Assembly: GCA_012728895.1 (NCBI GenBank)
Contig: JAAYEG010000040.1
Coordinates: 38,280-102,279 of the forward strand
Source: Methanospirillum sp.
Lineage (GTDB): Archaea; Halobacteriota; Methanomicrobia; Methanomicrobiales; Methanospirillaceae
DNA length: 64,000 nt
Direction: 5' to 3'
The notes below the pieces were generated by a model that did no database searches, had not been told where the DNA came from, and worked only from the letters and a program-made list of their open reading frames with translations. Each line of letters starts with the position of its first letter. Within the stretch, counting starts at the first letter, position 1. Below are positions 1 through 9,066 of this stretch, piece by piece. The position numbers and the translations under genes are program-made.

Positions 1-1128
1 CAGCGCCACCTGCTGATGTGCTTCACCTCGTGCGGCTGGTTCTTCGACGACATCGCGGGGATCGAGCCGGTCCAGGTCCTCCGGTACGCGGCCCGGGCCT
101 GCCAGCTCGCCCGCCACCTCTCCCTGCCCGACCCCGCCCCGGCCCTGGTCGAGGCGCTCCGGGGGGCGCGAGGCAACACGCCGGCCGCCCCGGACGGGGC
201 CGCGGTCTGGGCGCGGCAGGTCGCGCCGGCCGAGCTCGACTGGCCGCGGCTCGCGGCCCACCTCGCCGTGAAGGCGCTCTGGGCCGACGCGCCCTGCGCG
301 TTCCGGGAGGGGCCGTACGCGGTCGCGTGCGAGGCCTGCGACCGCTCGGCGGACGGCGACCGCCTCTTCGCGGCCGGCGCCCTCGGAGTCGAGGCCTCGC
401 GGACCCTGGAGTGCCGGGCTTTCTCGTTCGGGGTCCTCGTCGGTCCGGACGGGGCGGCCAGGGTCGGCATCGGCCCGCCGGGGTCCCCCGTCTGCCCGGG
501 CCCGGACCGGCTTGCGGAGTCCTTCCCCGACCACCTCTACGGGCCGGAGGCGCTCGGGCTCCGGGCGCGGCGGGACCTCTACGAGCGGCTGATGCGCCGG
601 GCGGCCGACGAGACCACGGTGACCTGCGCCCCGCTCGCGGCCGGCCGCCGGCCGCTCCTCGCCGCCCTCGCCCCGCTCGGGCTCGTCCCGCCCCCCTCGT
701 TCGCGGCGCCGGTCGCGCTCGCCCTCGAGGGGGAGGTCCTCGCGCTCCTCGGCTCCGCGCCCTGCGATACGGCCCGGCTCGCCCCGGCCGCCGCCGGGCT
801 CGCCCCCCTCGCCGGGCTGTACGACGCCCCGCGGCTCCGCCGGGCGCTCGAGGAGGCCCTCCGCGGGGCGCTGGAGCGGGCCGCTGCCGGGTTCCCGGAC
901 CCGTCGCCGCTCGCGGAGTTCTCGCGGATCGTCGCCGCCGCGGGGCCGCTCGCGCTCCAGCCCGATCTCTGGTCCCTTCAGAACCTATACATGGCGACCG
1001 CGCAGAAGTACTATTCACCCATGGCAGCAGACGGGCGACGGGGAGGGGACCTGCCGGGCCCCCGCGAACGGGCGTGGGAGGCCCGGTTCGCCCGGCTCGC
1101 CGGGTTCCTCGGGGTGCGCCTCCCGTGA
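1..1128 (+). CDS. GH57-type glycosidase / DUF3536 protein, C-terminal part (partial)
   Basis: The reading frame is open to the first base of the window (it reads QRHLLM before the first Met in the ORF track), so the gene starts upstream. The opening motif 'CFTSCGWFFDDIAGIE' followed by 'VLRYAARACQLA' is characteristic of the DUF3536 region in large archaeal and bacterial glycoside hydrolase family 57 proteins, which act on alpha-glucans. The GH57 catalytic half is outside the window, so catalytic residues cannot be checked. Its stop overlaps the GTG start of malQ by 4 nt, and glgP follows, making a glucan-degradation or remodelling operon. Family assignment is fairly secure; the exact substrate is not. 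Confidence 0.8.
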   Translation, partial: QRHLLMCFTSCGWFFDDIAGIEPVQVLRYAARACQLARHLSLPDPAPALVEALRGARGNTPAAPDGAAVWARQVAPAELDWPRLAAHLAVKALWADAPCAFREGPYAVACEACDRSADGDRLFAAGALGVEASRTLECRAFSFGVLVGPDGAARVGIGPPGSPVCPGPDRLAESFPDHLYGPEALGLRARRDLYERLMRRAADETTVTCAPLAAGRRPLLAALAPLGLVPPPSFAAPVALALEGEVLALLGSAPCDTARLAPAAAGLAPLAGLYDAPRLRRALEEALRGALERAAAGFPDPSPLAEFSRIVAAAGPLALQPDLWSLQNLYMATAQKYYSPMAADGRRGGDLPGPRERAWEARFARLAGFLGVRLP

Positions 1129-2654
1129 GCGGCGCCGTCCTTTCCCGGCGCACGAGCGGGGTGCTCTGCCACGTCACCTCGCTCCCCTCGCGGTTCGGGT
1201 GCGGCGACCTGGGGCCGGCGGCCCACCGGTTCGCCGACCTGCTGGCCGACGGAGCGCAGTCCCTCTGGCAGGTCCTCCCGCTCGCCCCAACAGGGCCGGG
1301 CAACTCGCCGTACGCGAGCCCCTCGGTCTTCGCGGGGAACACGCTCCTCGTGTCTCCCGAGTCTCTCGCGGCGGACGGCTACCTGGACCCGGGGGAGCTC
1401 GCCTCCCCGCCGGCCTTCCCCGGGGGCCGGGTCGACTACGGAACCGTCGCCGCCTGGAAAAACCCGCTCCTCGCCCGGGCTGCCCGGCGGCTGCTCGAGA
1501 ACCCGCCGCCCGGTTTCGAAACGTTCCTGGCCCGCGAGGCCGGCTGGCTCGAGGACCACTGCCTCTTCGTGGCCTGCCGCGAGAGGTACGGCGGCGTCCC
1601 CTGGCCCGACTGGCCCGCCGGGCTCGCGGTCCGCGAGCCCGGCGCCCTCGAGGCGGCCAGCGAAAGCCTCCGGGAGCGGTGCGAGGTCGAGCAGGCGCTC
1701 CAGTTCCTCTTCGACGGGCAGTGGCGGCGGCTCCGGGAGCACTGCGCAGCCCGCGGCATCGGCCTTGTCGGGGACCTTCCGATCTACGTCACCTGGGACT
1801 CTGCCGACGTCTGGGCCCGGCCCGGGCACTTCCGGCTCGACGCCGCCCTCCGACCCGAGGCGGTCGCGGGCGTGCCCCCGGACTACTTCTCGGCCGACGG
1901 CCAGCGGTGGGGCAACCCGCTCTACCGCTGGGAGGTTCACCGCGACGGGGGCTACGCCTGGTGGACGGCCCGGCTGGCCCGCGCGGCCGCCCTCTTCGAC
2001 GTCGTCCGGCTCGACCACTTCGTGGGCTTCGCCGAGTACTGGGAGGTCCCGGCCGGCGAGCCGACCGCCCGGAACGGGGCCTGGCGGCCCGGCCCGGGGA
2101 GAGATCTCTTCCGGCCCGTCCTCGACGCCCTCCCCTCGCTCGCCCTGGTGGCCGAGGACCTGGGGCACGTCACCCCCGGCGTCACCGCCCTGCGGGAGGC
2201 GCTCGGGGTCCCCGGGATGCGCGTCCTCCTCCTCGGGCTCGGGACGGGGATGGCCGCGAGCCCGCACGCGCCCCACCACCACGAGCGGGAGACGGTCCTC
2301 TATTCCGGGACCCACGACAGCCCGACCGCCGCCGGCTGGTGGGAGGAGGCCTCCCCCGAGGACCGGGCCGCCCTCGACCGCTACCTCGGGCGGACGGTGG
2401 GGCGCGCGGAGGTCGCCGACGCGCTGATCCGGCTCTGCATGCAGTCGGTCGCGGCGACGCTCATCGTCCCGCTCCAGGACCTGCTCGGGCTCGGCTCCGG
2501 CGCCCGGATGAACACCCCGGGGACGGCCTTTGGGAACTGGGAGTGGCGCTGCCCGGAGGGCGCGCTCACCCCCGCCCTGGCGGCCCGCCTCGCCGACCTG
2601 GCGGCGACCTACGACCGGGCGCCGCGCCCCCCCTCCGAACCCCCACGGACGTGA
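1125..2654 (+). CDS. malQ: 4-alpha-glucanotransferase (amylomaltase, GH77)
   Basis: A 509-aa GH77 enzyme that transfers alpha-1,4-glucan segments between glucans or to glucose in cytoplasmic glycogen or maltodextrin metabolism. The N-terminus 'GVLCHVTSLPSRFGCGDLG' is the family hallmark. The three catalytic blocks are present: 'VVRLDHFVGF' (nucleophile Asp), 'LVAEDLG' (acid/base Glu) and 'SGTHDSP' (third Asp). Length matches bacterial-type MalQ. The start is the GTG whose bases overlap the TGA of the upstream gene (GTGA), as expected for translational coupling; the ORF track's long upstream extension is a frame shadow of the preceding gene. Confidence 0.95.
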   Translation: MSGAVLSRRTSGVLCHVTSLPSRFGCGDLGPAAHRFADLLADGAQSLWQVLPLAPTGPGNSPYASPSVFAGNTLLVSPESLAADGYLDPGELASPPAFPGGRVDYGTVAAWKNPLLARAARRLLENPPPGFETFLAREAGWLEDHCLFVACRERYGGVPWPDWPAGLAVREPGALEAASESLRERCEVEQALQFLFDGQWRRLREHCAARGIGLVGDLPIYVTWDSADVWARPGHFRLDAALRPEAVAGVPPDYFSADGQRWGNPLYRWEVHRDGGYAWWTARLARAAALFDVVRLDHFVGFAEYWEVPAGEPTARNGAWRPGPGRDLFRPVLDALPSLALVAEDLGHVTPGVTALREALGVPGMRVLLLGLGTGMAASPHAPHHHERETVLYSGTHDSPTAAGWWEEASPEDRAALDRYLGRTVGRAEVADALIRLCMQSVAATLIVPLQDLLGLGSGARMNTPGTAFGNWEWRCPEGALTPALAARLADLAATYDRAPRPPSEPPRT

Positions 2655-2659
2655 TCTCC

Positions 2660-4861
2660 ATGGAACGATACCCCGACTTCCCCCAGATCCCCGAGCGGCT
2701 CTCGGGGCTCGTCGACCTCGCCTACAACCTCTGGTGGTCCTGGCACCCCGAGGCCCGCCTGCTCTTCAAGCAGCTCTCGCACCCGCTCTGGAAGGAGTGC
2801 GTCCACAACCCGATCCGGCTCATGCACCACCTCCCGGCGGACGTCTTCGACGAGGCGGCCACGGACCCGGACTACCTCCTCCGCTACGACATCGTGATGC
2901 ACCGGTTCCGCCGGTACATGGACGAGCGGAACGGGTGGTTCCAGGAGGCCTACGGCGAGGGGGGGAACGGGATGCGGATCGCCTACTTCTCGGCCGAGTT
3001 CGGGCTCCACCACTCGCTCCCGTTCTACGCCGGCGGTCTCGGGTTCCTGGCGGGGGACCACCTCAAGGAGTGCTCCGACCTCCACGTCCCGGTGGTCGGG
3101 GTCGGGTTCATGTACGCGGACGGCTACCTCCACCAGAGGCTCACCCCCGACGGCTGGCAGGAGGACATCGTCGAGACCCTGGACCGGGCGGCCGCGCCGA
3201 TCACGCAGGTCGCCGGCCCGGACGGGAAGCCGCTGGAGGTGACCGTCCCCCTGATGGACCCGGACCTCCTGGCCTACGTCTGGCGGGTCGACGTGGGCCG
3301 GGTCCCGCTCTATCTCCTGGACACGGACCACCCCGCGAACCCCCCGGAGTACCGCTCGATCTCGAGCCGGCTCTACACCGGGGACCGCGAGCTCCGGCTC
3401 CGGCAGGAGATCGTGCTCGGGGTCGGCGGGCGGCGGATGCTCGCGGCCCTGGGGGTCGAGTTCTCGGCGGTCCACCTCAACGAGGGCCACCCGGCCTTCG
3501 CCCTGCTCGAGCTCCTCCGCGAGCGGGTCGAGGAGGGGACCCCGTTCGACCAGGCGGTCCGCGAGGTGCGCGGGACCTCGATCTTCACGACACACACCCC
3601 GGTCCCGGCCGGGTTCGACGTCTTCTCCGACGACCTGATCACGAAGGCGTTCAACTCCTACCCCGCGTCGCTCGGGCTCTCGACCGAGGAGTTCCTCTCG
3701 CTCGGGCGCGACCCCGCCTCCCCCGGCTCGGGGTTCAACATGGCGATGCTCGCGCTCCGGCTCTGCGGGCACGCGAACGCGGTCTCGGAGCGGCACGGCC
3801 AGGTCTCGCGCGAGCTCTTCGGCGGGCTCTGGCCGGGCCGGCCGATTGACCAGGTCCCGGTCGGCTCGATCACGAACGGGGTCCACCTCCCGACCTGGCT
3901 CAACTCCCGGATGGCCGCGCTCTTCGACCGCCACTTCTTCGAGACCAGCCCGAACTGGCTCGAGGAGCACGACGTTTCGGCGATCTGGAAGCTGGTCGAC
4001 GCGATCCCGGACGGCGAGCTCTGGAACCTCCACATCGCGCTCAAGGCGAAGCTCCTGAACCGGATGCGCGAGCGGCGCCGGCGGGTCTTCGCGGGCGGGA
4101 ACGAGGACCCGGGCCGGTTCGTGGCCGAGGGGGTGATGATGGACCCGTCGGTCCTGACGATCGGGTTCGCCCGCCGGTTCTCGACCTACAAGCGGGCCGA
4201 CCTGGTCTTCCGGGACCCCGAGCGGCTCCGGCGGATCCTGACCCACAAGAAGCGGCCGGTCCAGCTGATCTTCGCGGGGAAGGCGCACCCGAGCGACGAG
4301 GAGGGGAAGCGGATGCTCCAGCGGATCTACGGGTTCGCCCGCCGGCCCGAGTTCGAGGGGCGGATCGCGTTCCTGGAGGACTACGGCGAGCAGACCGCGC
4401 AGTACCTGGTCCACGGCGTCGACGTCTGGCTCAACAACCCGCTTCCGCCGATGGAGGCCTCGGGGACGAGCGGGATGAAGGCCGCGATGAACGGGGTCGT
4501 GAACTGCTCGATCCTGGACGGCTGGTGGCTGGAGGGCTTCAACGGCGTGAACGGCTGGGCCTTCGGGGGCGAGGCGCAGGGCGGGGACCGGTCGAACTCC
4601 GACGCGGAGGCGATCTACCGCCTGCTCGAGGAGGAGATCACCCCGCTCTACTACCGGAAGGGGCTCGACGGGGTGCCGCACGACTGGGTCCGGCTGATGA
4701 AGGCCTCGATCCGGTGCTGCGCCCCCCGCTTCTCGGCCCGCCGGATGGTCAAGGAGTACGTCGGGCACTACTACCCGCACCTGCTCAGCTGCGCGGCCTC
4801 GGGGTTCGAGGTCTGCCCGGTCGACCCCCCTGAACTCTCTCTCGCCGGCCGGGAGGGATAG
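2660..4861 (+). CDS. glgP: alpha-glucan phosphorylase (GT35, with DUF3417 N-terminus)
   Basis: A 733-aa enzyme that phosphorolyses alpha-1,4-glucans to glucose-1-phosphate. The N-terminal ~100 residues ('LVDLAYNLWWSWHPEA') are the DUF3417 module found in the shorter, archaeal and thermophile type of phosphorylase. 'YFSAEFGLHHSLPFYAGGLG' is the substrate-binding start of the GT35 core, and 'EASGTSGMKAAMNG' contains the PLP-binding Lys region. ATG 2660 is chosen; a GTG at 2651 that overlaps the malQ stop is an alternative start three residues upstream. It is the last gene of the glucan operon; a promoter for the next cluster follows. Confidence 0.95.
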   Translation: MERYPDFPQIPERLSGLVDLAYNLWWSWHPEARLLFKQLSHPLWKECVHNPIRLMHHLPADVFDEAATDPDYLLRYDIVMHRFRRYMDERNGWFQEAYGEGGNGMRIAYFSAEFGLHHSLPFYAGGLGFLAGDHLKECSDLHVPVVGVGFMYADGYLHQRLTPDGWQEDIVETLDRAAAPITQVAGPDGKPLEVTVPLMDPDLLAYVWRVDVGRVPLYLLDTDHPANPPEYRSISSRLYTGDRELRLRQEIVLGVGGRRMLAALGVEFSAVHLNEGHPAFALLELLRERVEEGTPFDQAVREVRGTSIFTTHTPVPAGFDVFSDDLITKAFNSYPASLGLSTEEFLSLGRDPASPGSGFNMAMLALRLCGHANAVSERHGQVSRELFGGLWPGRPIDQVPVGSITNGVHLPTWLNSRMAALFDRHFFETSPNWLEEHDVSAIWKLVDAIPDGELWNLHIALKAKLLNRMRERRRRVFAGGNEDPGRFVAEGVMMDPSVLTIGFARRFSTYKRADLVFRDPERLRRILTHKKRPVQLIFAGKAHPSDEEGKRMLQRIYGFARRPEFEGRIAFLEDYGEQTAQYLVHGVDVWLNNPLPPMEASGTSGMKAAMNGVVNCSILDGWWLEGFNGVNGWAFGGEAQGGDRSNSDAEAIYRLLEEEITPLYYRKGLDGVPHDWVRLMKASIRCCAPRFSARRMVKEYVGHYYPHLLSCAASGFEVCPVDPPELSLAGREG

Positions 4862-4955
4862 GCCCCGCCCCTCGCCGGGAACCGCCGGCCCGGGGCAGGG
4901 AAGCCGGCGATTTATCCCCCCCCGCGGCCCCGGTCCAGGACGAGAGAAAAGCAAC

Positions 4956-4965
4956 ATTTATGATA
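4956..4965 (+). promoter_or_regulatory. TATA-like box before the pilin-like cluster
   Basis: The sequence atttatgata lies 24-33 nt before the ATG at 4989, which predicts a transcript starting almost at the start codon (leaderless). It sits in an AT-rich patch between two GC-rich genes. Confidence 0.5.
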
Positions 4966-4988
4966 ACTTTCTGCATATAGTTCCCGTA

Positions 4989-6008
4989 ATGGCTGCGCCG
5001 GGGAGGGTGCGGAGCGAGGACGCGCTGTCGGAGATCGTCGGGTTCGTGCTGGTCCTGGCGCTGGTGGTCGTGGCCTCGACCCTCTACCTGATGTACGTGG
5101 TGCCGGCCGAGGGCCGGGAGGACGAGATCACCCAGATGAACGAGGTCCAGGACCGGTTCGTCAGCTACAAGACGAGCGTGGACGGGCTCTGGATGCGCTC
5201 GCTGGCCGACCTCTCCGTGGCCGGGACGCGCGGCGTCTCGCTCTCCACCTCGTTCGACCTGGGGACGGGCGGGGGCAACACCCAGTCGAGCGGGCTCTTC
5301 CTCTCGTTCATGCGGCCGATCGGGACGGCCGCGAATATGCGGACGCAGATAGGCACGGAACCGACCGATACCATAGAGGATCGAATCGGTCTGCGGCTGA
5401 ACGAAGATGAATACTATTTTGCGAACGATGCGGAATTCAACGAGGTGCCCGTCGGATCCCTGAGCTACCACACGGACAATTACTACTGGATCCAGCAGAA
5501 CTACATCTACAAGCTCGGCGGGGTGTTCCTGGAGCAGCCCGGCGAGGGCGTCTCGGTCAAGGTTGCGCCGCCCATCGCCATCTACCAGGTGAAGAACGCG
5601 TTGAACGACCCGCCCAGCGATGCGGTGAAGGTCAGCCTCTCGCTCGTCAACATCACGAGCCCAAGTTCGACCGTCGGCGGTACCGGGCCCCTGCGCGTCG
5701 AGACGCGCCTCCGAGAGTCGGTGGTCGCATCCTACCGGAACGAACCTTTGAAGGAAGTCGTGTTTTGGGTCTACGCAAAAGATGAGTTCTGGGCGGATGC
5801 CTGGTTGCAGGTCTTTCACGATCTAAAAAGGAAGTGCCCGGTCTCTAATCCAGACGAGTGGATCGATATCGAACAGGATAATTCCGATCCACGGATGGTC
5901 ACGCTACACGTCTCTCATAAACCGGGCGGGGTCCCGTCCCCGACGAGCGACGTGTTCCTCGACCTTTCCGAAGCGACGCTCCAGGTGACGTTCGAGTATG
6001 ACGAGTAG
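4989..6008 (+). CDS. pilin-like surface protein, type 'A1' (archaeal type IV pilin-like N-terminus)
   Basis: A 339-aa protein. Residues 1-12 are short and basic, followed by 'EDALSEIVGFVLVLALVVVA', the hydrophobic alpha-helix that archaeal prepilin-type proteins use for export and assembly; one helix only, the rest predicted extracellular. The C-terminal ~290 residues have no recognised domain but align by eye with the paralogue at 7981 (for example 'NYYWIQQNYIYKLGGVFL' against 'NYYWLQQEYSYQLGGVFL'). The start is leaderless behind the TATA box at 4956. It overlaps the next gene by 11 nt. Patches around 5330-5460 and 5745-5900 look more AT-rich than the rest. It could be a minor pilin or a pilin-anchored adhesin; function is not established. 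Confidence 0.8.
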   Translation: MAAPGRVRSEDALSEIVGFVLVLALVVVASTLYLMYVVPAEGREDEITQMNEVQDRFVSYKTSVDGLWMRSLADLSVAGTRGVSLSTSFDLGTGGGNTQSSGLFLSFMRPIGTAANMRTQIGTEPTDTIEDRIGLRLNEDEYYFANDAEFNEVPVGSLSYHTDNYYWIQQNYIYKLGGVFLEQPGEGVSVKVAPPIAIYQVKNALNDPPSDAVKVSLSLVNITSPSSTVGGTGPLRVETRLRESVVASYRNEPLKEVVFWVYAKDEFWADAWLQVFHDLKRKCPVSNPDEWIDIEQDNSDPRMVTLHVSHKPGGVPSPTSDVFLDLSEATLQVTFEYDE

Positions 6009-7857
6009 GGAGGACGCTGTCTCGGAGGCCATCGGGGGCGTCCTGCTCATTGCACTCGTGGTCATCGGCGCGGCCATCGTGGGCACGTACGTGGCATCGC
6101 AGCCCCTGCCCGAGAAGATCCCCAAGGTGCAGTTCGGCGTCAAAGAGTATCAGAAGAATATCTACCTCGAGCACGAGGGCGGAGAGAGCCTTATCAATGG
6201 ATCTTTTTCTGTCGTGGTCGACGGTCAGCGTATCCCCCCTGGCAAGTGGGAGATCGTATCCGGTGATGACACGTGGAACCTTGGGGATAGGATCAAGATT
6301 GATGAAGAGTATGAAGGAGCCAAATCGGTCGGCCTCGTCTACAGCGGGGGTTCGGGCGAGACGCTGCTGCGTTCTTCCAGCTCACCGTGGGGATTTGAGT
6401 ACTCGCCCCCGTTCCCGGATCCGTTCGAGGTCATCGAGGATCCCTACGAGGTTCGCGATATCCCAGATTGGCCGGGGAACTTCACCAACCTGTCCTACGA
6501 CTGGCCCGTCACCGCTGAGCCGCAACCGACCTTTACGCCGGCGAACTCCAAGCACGTGTACGTCGCCGCGAAAGACTCGACGATCACGCCCCCCGAACCT
6601 CCGCTCTTCATCTGCGACGGGGTCGACGACGAGCGCGAGATCAACGACGCGATCGCCATTGCACAGGGAGGAGTCGTGGAGCTGCTCGACGGCACCTTCC
6701 GCTGCCACGGGCGGATCATCCTCCGCGACGACACCTCGCTCTACGGCCAGGGGTCACTGGATACCGCGGTCGAGATAACGGCGAAGAACGGCGGCTCGGG
6801 GTACCTGCCGGTGACCATCAACGCGAACAACGTGAACGTCGGGTATTTTTCGCTCCACGGGAACGGCTTCGTCATGGTCACGAAGAGCCACGTCCGGGTC
6901 CACGACATCACCGCGACCAGCATCGACCTGGACGGCAAATGGCACAAGGCCTCGGGGAACGGGATGTTCTTCGTCTGGGTCGCCCCGCCCGAGATCCAGG
7001 TCGATGACGTCGAGTTCTACCTCTGTCGGGCGGTCCGGTGCCACACCCACGGGTTCAACATGAACCAGTACTATGATGACCGGGTGGTGCGGGCCACCAC
7101 GAACATCCGGTTCGTCGGATGCCATGCGGTCAAGTGCGGCTACGGTGTCGCCGGCGAACCGGGCATCCCGGCATCGGTCACGTCCACGAACGAGTCCCGC
7201 TCGGAGTGGATCACCGGTTTCGACTTCCACGAGTGGCAGGACCTCGTCAACTGCGAGGTCGTGGAGTGCGTCGCCGCCGACAACTGGGAGTCCGGGTTCC
7301 ACCTCGAGCCCGGCGCCCGGTACACGGAGCCGCCGGGCCCGTGGACCGTCTCGAAGAACATCGTCTTCCGGGACTGTGCGAGCATCGACAACGGACAGCG
7401 GAACACCTACAAGAACCACTTCTTCATGTCGGGCTACTACCTCTCGCGGGACACCGACCTACACAACTGCTACTCAGAGAACAACCGGAACTGCGGCTAC
7501 TACGTCCACAGCGGGAAGGACAGCTCGTTCACGGATTGTAGGGACGTCGGGAGCACCTACGGGTGGAAGGTCTGCAAGGCGAGCGAGGATATATCGATCG
7601 CGGACTGCACCAGTGAGAACAACCCCCGCTGGGCCCTCTGGCTCTCGTTCTCGAAGCGCATCTCCGTGACCAACTTCGTCCAGAGTAACGTCGCCGGGGA
7701 CCGGGGATACCAGAACATCCTGGGGTGGTACAAGGACGAGGCGAAGTACCAGCTGCCGGTCACGGACTCGAAATTCGTCATCACGGCCTATGGAAACACC
7801 ATGCCGATCATCAACAGGGCAGGGAACGGCAATACCTATGACCTCTCTTACGGGTGA
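5998..7857 (+). CDS. pilin-like surface protein with beta-helix domain, type 'B1'
   Basis: A 619-aa protein. Residues 1-35 ('EDAVSEAIGGVLLIALVVIG') match the archaeal type IV pilin N-terminal family (PF07790/DUF1628-like). Residues ~45-130 form the short beta-rich part usual for that family ('KVQFGVKEYQKNIYLEHEGG', 'GGSGETLLR'). After a Pro-rich linker, residues ~185-600 look like a right-handed parallel beta-helix of the pectate-lyase superfold: 'DGVDDEREINDAIA', 'GGVVELLDGTF', then repeated short strands with Asn and Cys ('NIVFRDCASIDN', 'DISIADCTSENN'). Such helices bind or cleave polysaccharides; no lyase active site was recognised. It is translationally coupled to A1 by an 11-nt overlap. 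Confidence 0.8.
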   Translation: MTSREDAVSEAIGGVLLIALVVIGAAIVGTYVASQPLPEKIPKVQFGVKEYQKNIYLEHEGGESLINGSFSVVVDGQRIPPGKWEIVSGDDTWNLGDRIKIDEEYEGAKSVGLVYSGGSGETLLRSSSSPWGFEYSPPFPDPFEVIEDPYEVRDIPDWPGNFTNLSYDWPVTAEPQPTFTPANSKHVYVAAKDSTITPPEPPLFICDGVDDEREINDAIAIAQGGVVELLDGTFRCHGRIILRDDTSLYGQGSLDTAVEITAKNGGSGYLPVTINANNVNVGYFSLHGNGFVMVTKSHVRVHDITATSIDLDGKWHKASGNGMFFVWVAPPEIQVDDVEFYLCRAVRCHTHGFNMNQYYDDRVVRATTNIRFVGCHAVKCGYGVAGEPGIPASVTSTNESRSEWITGFDFHEWQDLVNCEVVECVAADNWESGFHLEPGARYTEPPGPWTVSKNIVFRDCASIDNGQRNTYKNHFFMSGYYLSRDTDLHNCYSENNRNCGYYVHSGKDSSFTDCRDVGSTYGWKVCKASEDISIADCTSENNPRWALWLSFSKRISVTNFVQSNVAGDRGYQNILGWYKDEAKYQLPVTDSKFVITAYGNTMPIINRAGNGNTYDLSYG

Positions 7858-7980
7858 GCCGTACGGCCTGCCTGGCTCAGGACAGGCAGGATTGCCCTGC
7901 TCTGTGTTCAAAACGGCGCCTGCCGGCCTGTCTTCACGTCGGGTCAACGTTTCAAAAGGTTAAAGTAGGTGAACCATAGA

Positions 7981-9057
7981 ATGGAGAGTCGGAGCACCAG
8001 GGGACGGAGGTCTCACGAGGACGGTATCTCGGAGGTCGTCGGCTTCGTGGTCATCCTCGCGGTCGTGGTGGGTGTGCTGTCGCTCTACCTCACCTACGCG
8101 ATCCCGGTCCAGGGGAGAGAGGAGGAGATCAGGGTGATGGACGGTGTGCGTTCCTGGTTCGTCGACTACAAGACCGGGCTGGACCAGCTCTGGCTGAACA
8201 GCCCCGTCGTCAATAACAGCACTACCCCCTATGTCCCGCGGGACACCATCTTCCCCGAAGACAGGAATGCTCTGTACAGCATCACCACCGGCCAGGTCAC
8301 GCTCCGGCGTGTCATCAGCCCGGGAACCAGCCGGGAGTCCGGCTTCATCCGCCGGTACCTGCCGCTGCTCGCCCCGATACCGTCCTCGGCAGAAGTCTCT
8401 GTCAGGAACGAGGACACGTTCAGGATATCGGGGTGGAGAAACGGCACGGAAGTCCTCAAGTGGGAAGGGACGGTTCCCTCGCTCGTCTATACCTCGCACA
8501 ACTACTACTGGCTCCAGCAGGAGTACTCGTACCAGCTCGGCGGAGTCTTTCTCCGCCAGTGGGACCTGGCGGGAGCAGAACCGAGGAGGATGACCGTGGT
8601 GGCGTCGCCCCCGCTCTCTCTTTACACCCCCGAGGGGGGGACAACCTACCAGACGAAGGCCGAGATCGTCGTCGTGAACCTGAGTGCAGAGACAGGGGGT
8701 TTCGGGGTTACGTCTCCGGTCAGGGTCGAGACCAACCTCTCGGCGGACCCGCTGGATCTCGAGCCCAGCGACGGACGGCCATCGGCGGAATTCTCGGCCG
8801 TCACCCTGACTTTCGAGGGTGCGAGCCACGAATCGGCGGTGGCGTGGTCCACGATCTTCGAGGGAGCCGCGATGCGGAATACCCTCAATTCCGACTATTA
8901 CAATCTAACGAAACCGAACGCATCGACGCCCACGATAGCCGCGATCGACATCATCGGGTACGAACCCTCGGATCCATACATCCATGATGTCCAGTTCGAG
9001 GCGCTTATCGCGAACTACGCCATGAGGATGCAGAATGTGCCGACAATGATCGAATAG
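7981..9057 (+). CDS. pilin-like surface protein, type 'A2' (paralogue of A1)
   Basis: A 358-aa protein with basic N-terminus (ESRSTRGRRSH) and hydrophobic helix 'EDGISEVVGFVVILAVVVGV'. The shared 'YAIPVQGREEEIRVMDGVR' and 'VDYKTGLDQLWL' blocks show it is a paralogue of the protein at 4989. ATG 7981 is preferred over the GTG 7969 of the ORF track because the sequence aggtga at 7967-7972 is a well-placed ribosome binding site. It pairs with the next gene in the same way that A1 pairs with B1, suggesting a duplicated two-gene unit. The extracellular part has no recognised fold. Confidence 0.8.
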   Translation: MESRSTRGRRSHEDGISEVVGFVVILAVVVGVLSLYLTYAIPVQGREEEIRVMDGVRSWFVDYKTGLDQLWLNSPVVNNSTTPYVPRDTIFPEDRNALYSITTGQVTLRRVISPGTSRESGFIRRYLPLLAPIPSSAEVSVRNEDTFRISGWRNGTEVLKWEGTVPSLVYTSHNYYWLQQEYSYQLGGVFLRQWDLAGAEPRRMTVVASPPLSLYTPEGGTTYQTKAEIVVVNLSAETGGFGVTSPVRVETNLSADPLDLEPSDGRPSAEFSAVTLTFEGASHESAVAWSTIFEGAAMRNTLNSDYYNLTKPNASTPTIAAIDIIGYEPSDPYIHDVQFEALIANYAMRMQNVPTMIE

Positions 9058-9066
9058 GTGAGAGCA

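Noticed and set aside
23-2315. Long minus-strand ORFs over the GH57 and malQ genes
   Set aside because: Low-complexity Arg/Gly/Pro proteins typical of shadow frames in GC-rich DNA.
2609-4957. 782-aa minus-strand ORF opposite glgP
   Set aside because: It is an antisense shadow produced by the strong third-position GC bias of glgP; the sequence is Arg/Glu/Pro/Val-rich with no domain.
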